DNA from: CAIUVD01 sp044338255
GTDB taxonomy: Bacteria > Planctomycetota > UBA11346
Length of the DNA: 13,988 nucleotides
Assembly: GCA_044338255.1 (NCBI GenBank)
Contig: JBIILZ010000104.1
Location: 1 to 13,988, forward strand
Direction: 5' to 3'
Shown: positions 13,329 to 13,988 of the stretch, piece by piece
How positions within the stretch are numbered: the first letter of the stretch is position 1
Layout of the letters: every line of letters starts with the position of its first letter
The notes under the pieces: model-generated
What the model was told of the DNA's origin: nothing
The model's input: only the letters and a program-made list of their open reading frames with translations
Databases searched by the model: none
Made by a program: the position numbers and the translations under genes

Positions 13329-13523
13329 TTATTGACTGGCCAAGGGCGCGCGAGGTGGTTTCGCTTTGCGTTCGAGGGCGGCGACGCGTTTTTGGGTTTC
13401 CACGGCGAGATCATAGGTGCCGATCACACAAGCGGCCAGCCGCATCCAACGCTGATCGCCGTCTTCGCCGGGCTGATAGCGACATAGATCGTTGATCATC
13501 TGGGTCTTTTTGGTGCTATCCAT
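13329..13523 (-). CDS. Small protein of unknown function (64 aa)
   Basis: I do not recognise this protein. It starts MDSTKKTQMINDLCRYQPGE and has an Arg/Lys-rich C-terminus with a likely helix, including VIGTYDLAVETQKRVAALER (34-53). There is no membrane segment and two Cys. It is supported as a gene by a strong Shine-Dalgarno (AAGGAG) five bases before the ATG at 13523 and by its place opposite a divergent HTH regulator with a shared control region. It may be the partner or target of that regulator. A longer frame from 13544 is less likely because it lacks the ribosome-binding site. Confidence 0.7.
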   Translation of the reverse strand: MDSTKKTQMINDLCRYQPGEDGDQRWMRLAACVIGTYDLAVETQKRVAALERKAKPPRAPLASQ

Positions 13524-13528
13524 GACGG

Positions 13529-13534
13529 CTCCTT
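13529..13534 (-). promoter_or_regulatory. Ribosome binding site of the 64-aa gene
   Basis: AAGGAG on the minus strand, five bases from the ATG at 13523. It fixes the start of the small gene. Confidence 0.85.
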
Positions 13535-13545
13535 GGGGGCACAAG

Positions 13546-13565
13546 TAACACTAAAAAAAGTGTTA
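13546..13565. promoter_or_regulatory. Likely operator in the divergent control region
   Basis: TAACACT (13546-13552) and AGTGTTA (13559-13565) form a perfect 7-bp inverted repeat around six A's. It lies between the divergent 64-aa and XRE genes, just upstream of the small gene's ribosome-binding site. A dimeric HTH repressor could bind here and shut both promoters; this is inference from position and symmetry. Confidence 0.6.
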
Positions 13566-13613
13566 GTCAAGAGAGCTATGGGCGGATCGATCCCAGTCTG
13601 CTAGATTGAAAGC

Positions 13614-13901
13614 ATGCGTTTCGGCGATTATTTGCAGCAAGCCCTTGATGCGAAAGGGATCTCGCAACGAGCGTTTTCCGTGGCTGTGGGCTATCCGCAG
13701 CAGGGGGTTAATCGGGTTGTCCGTGGACAATGTCCGCCTCCGCTCAAGAAGCTGAAAGCCTGGGCGGATTACCTGGCAGGATCGGTGGATGCAGCGCTCT
13801 TCATTGAGTTGGGCGAACTCGAACATGCGCCGCCAGGGGTGCAGAAGCTGGTGGCGGATCTGCGGATGCGGATCGATCAGTTGACTAAGCGGAACAGGTG
13901 A
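13614..13901 (+). CDS. XRE-family helix-turn-helix regulator
   Basis: This 95-aa protein has a Cro/cI-type HTH in its N-terminal half. Residues 4-40 (GDYLQQALDAKGISQRAFSV, then AVGYPQQGVNRVVRGQCPPP) show the five-helix pattern with the recognition helix around 25-36. The C-terminal part continues with LKKLKAWADYLAGS and a charged helix ending KRNR. Short XRE proteins of this size act as antitoxins, phage-type repressors or autoregulators. No toxin gene follows within the window, which ends 87 bases later. It diverges from the 64-aa gene across 90 bases that hold a probable operator, so it likely controls that gene and itself. The ATG at 13614 has only a weak purine-rich stretch (GAAAG) upstream. 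Confidence 0.75.
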   Translation: MRFGDYLQQALDAKGISQRAFSVAVGYPQQGVNRVVRGQCPPPLKKLKAWADYLAGSVDAALFIELGELEHAPPGVQKLVADLRMRIDQLTKRNR

Positions 13902-13988
13902 GACCGCGCAAATCGGGCTCCTCGCTGTTTGGTGTGGGTACATAAACTCGCACTGGTATAGTCAGTTCGGGGTTGCGGGGGCCTATTT
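13902..13988. other. Unassigned right end
   Basis: No gene, RNA or clear hairpin is visible in these 87 bases. They may be the start of the next gene's control region, cut by the window edge. Confidence 0.6.

Noticed and set aside
13902..13988. tRNA or attachment site at the right end
   Set aside because: No cloverleaf, no T-loop GTTCRA pattern in the right setting, and no repeat partner seen.

Overview
The window is a stretch of bacterial chromosome with two base-composition classes. Most of it (isomerase, dxs, PHP, RIO and the right end) is GC-rich with GC-ending codons. The part from about 1.9 to 6.1 kb is visibly more AT-rich. Shine-Dalgarno sequences are weak or absent before many genes. 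The pilin N-terminus, a bacterial RIO-type kinase and this gene mix make me lean towards the PVC group, perhaps Planctomycetota. That is a guess: there is no rRNA or other firm marker here.

Region 1 (1-1.9 kb) opens with the last 120 bases of a group II intron (domains V and VI are clear), ending 45 bases before a sugar-phosphate isomerase/epimerase of the xylose-isomerase-like TIM-barrel family. A type IV pilin-like prepilin follows, closed by a very strong hairpin terminator. Region 2 (2.0-6.7 kb) is a surface-glycan type block: a Wzy_C (O-antigen ligase/O-oligosaccharyltransferase) membrane protein, a convergent TPR plus OGT-like (GT41) glycosyltransferase, and a small SAM-methyltransferase-like protein. 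A pilin beside a possible O-OTase suggests glycosylation of the pilin or another surface protein, but this is inference. Region 3 (6.75-11.27 kb) is housekeeping in look: dxs (isoprenoid precursor synthesis), a PHP-domain phosphoesterase-like protein on the minus strand, and a divergent RIO kinase.

Region 4 (11.1-13.99 kb) is accessory. The last 55 codons of the RIO gene occur twice, 1005 bp apart, as a direct repeat whose only coding differences are four synonymous third-position changes. Between the copies lie a mntA-hepT toxin-antitoxin pair on the minus strand and a 19-bp perfect palindrome. After the second copy come a nucleotidyltransferase-like gene overlapping by 4 bp a 79-codon gene of unknown function, a 24-bp perfect palindrome, and a divergent pair (a 64-aa protein of unknown function and a small XRE-type HTH protein) sharing a control region with a likely operator. 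The region reads as a small hot spot of two-gene modules next to palindromic elements. The repeat suggests that the toxin-antitoxin unit arrived together with a replacement 3' end of the RIO gene.
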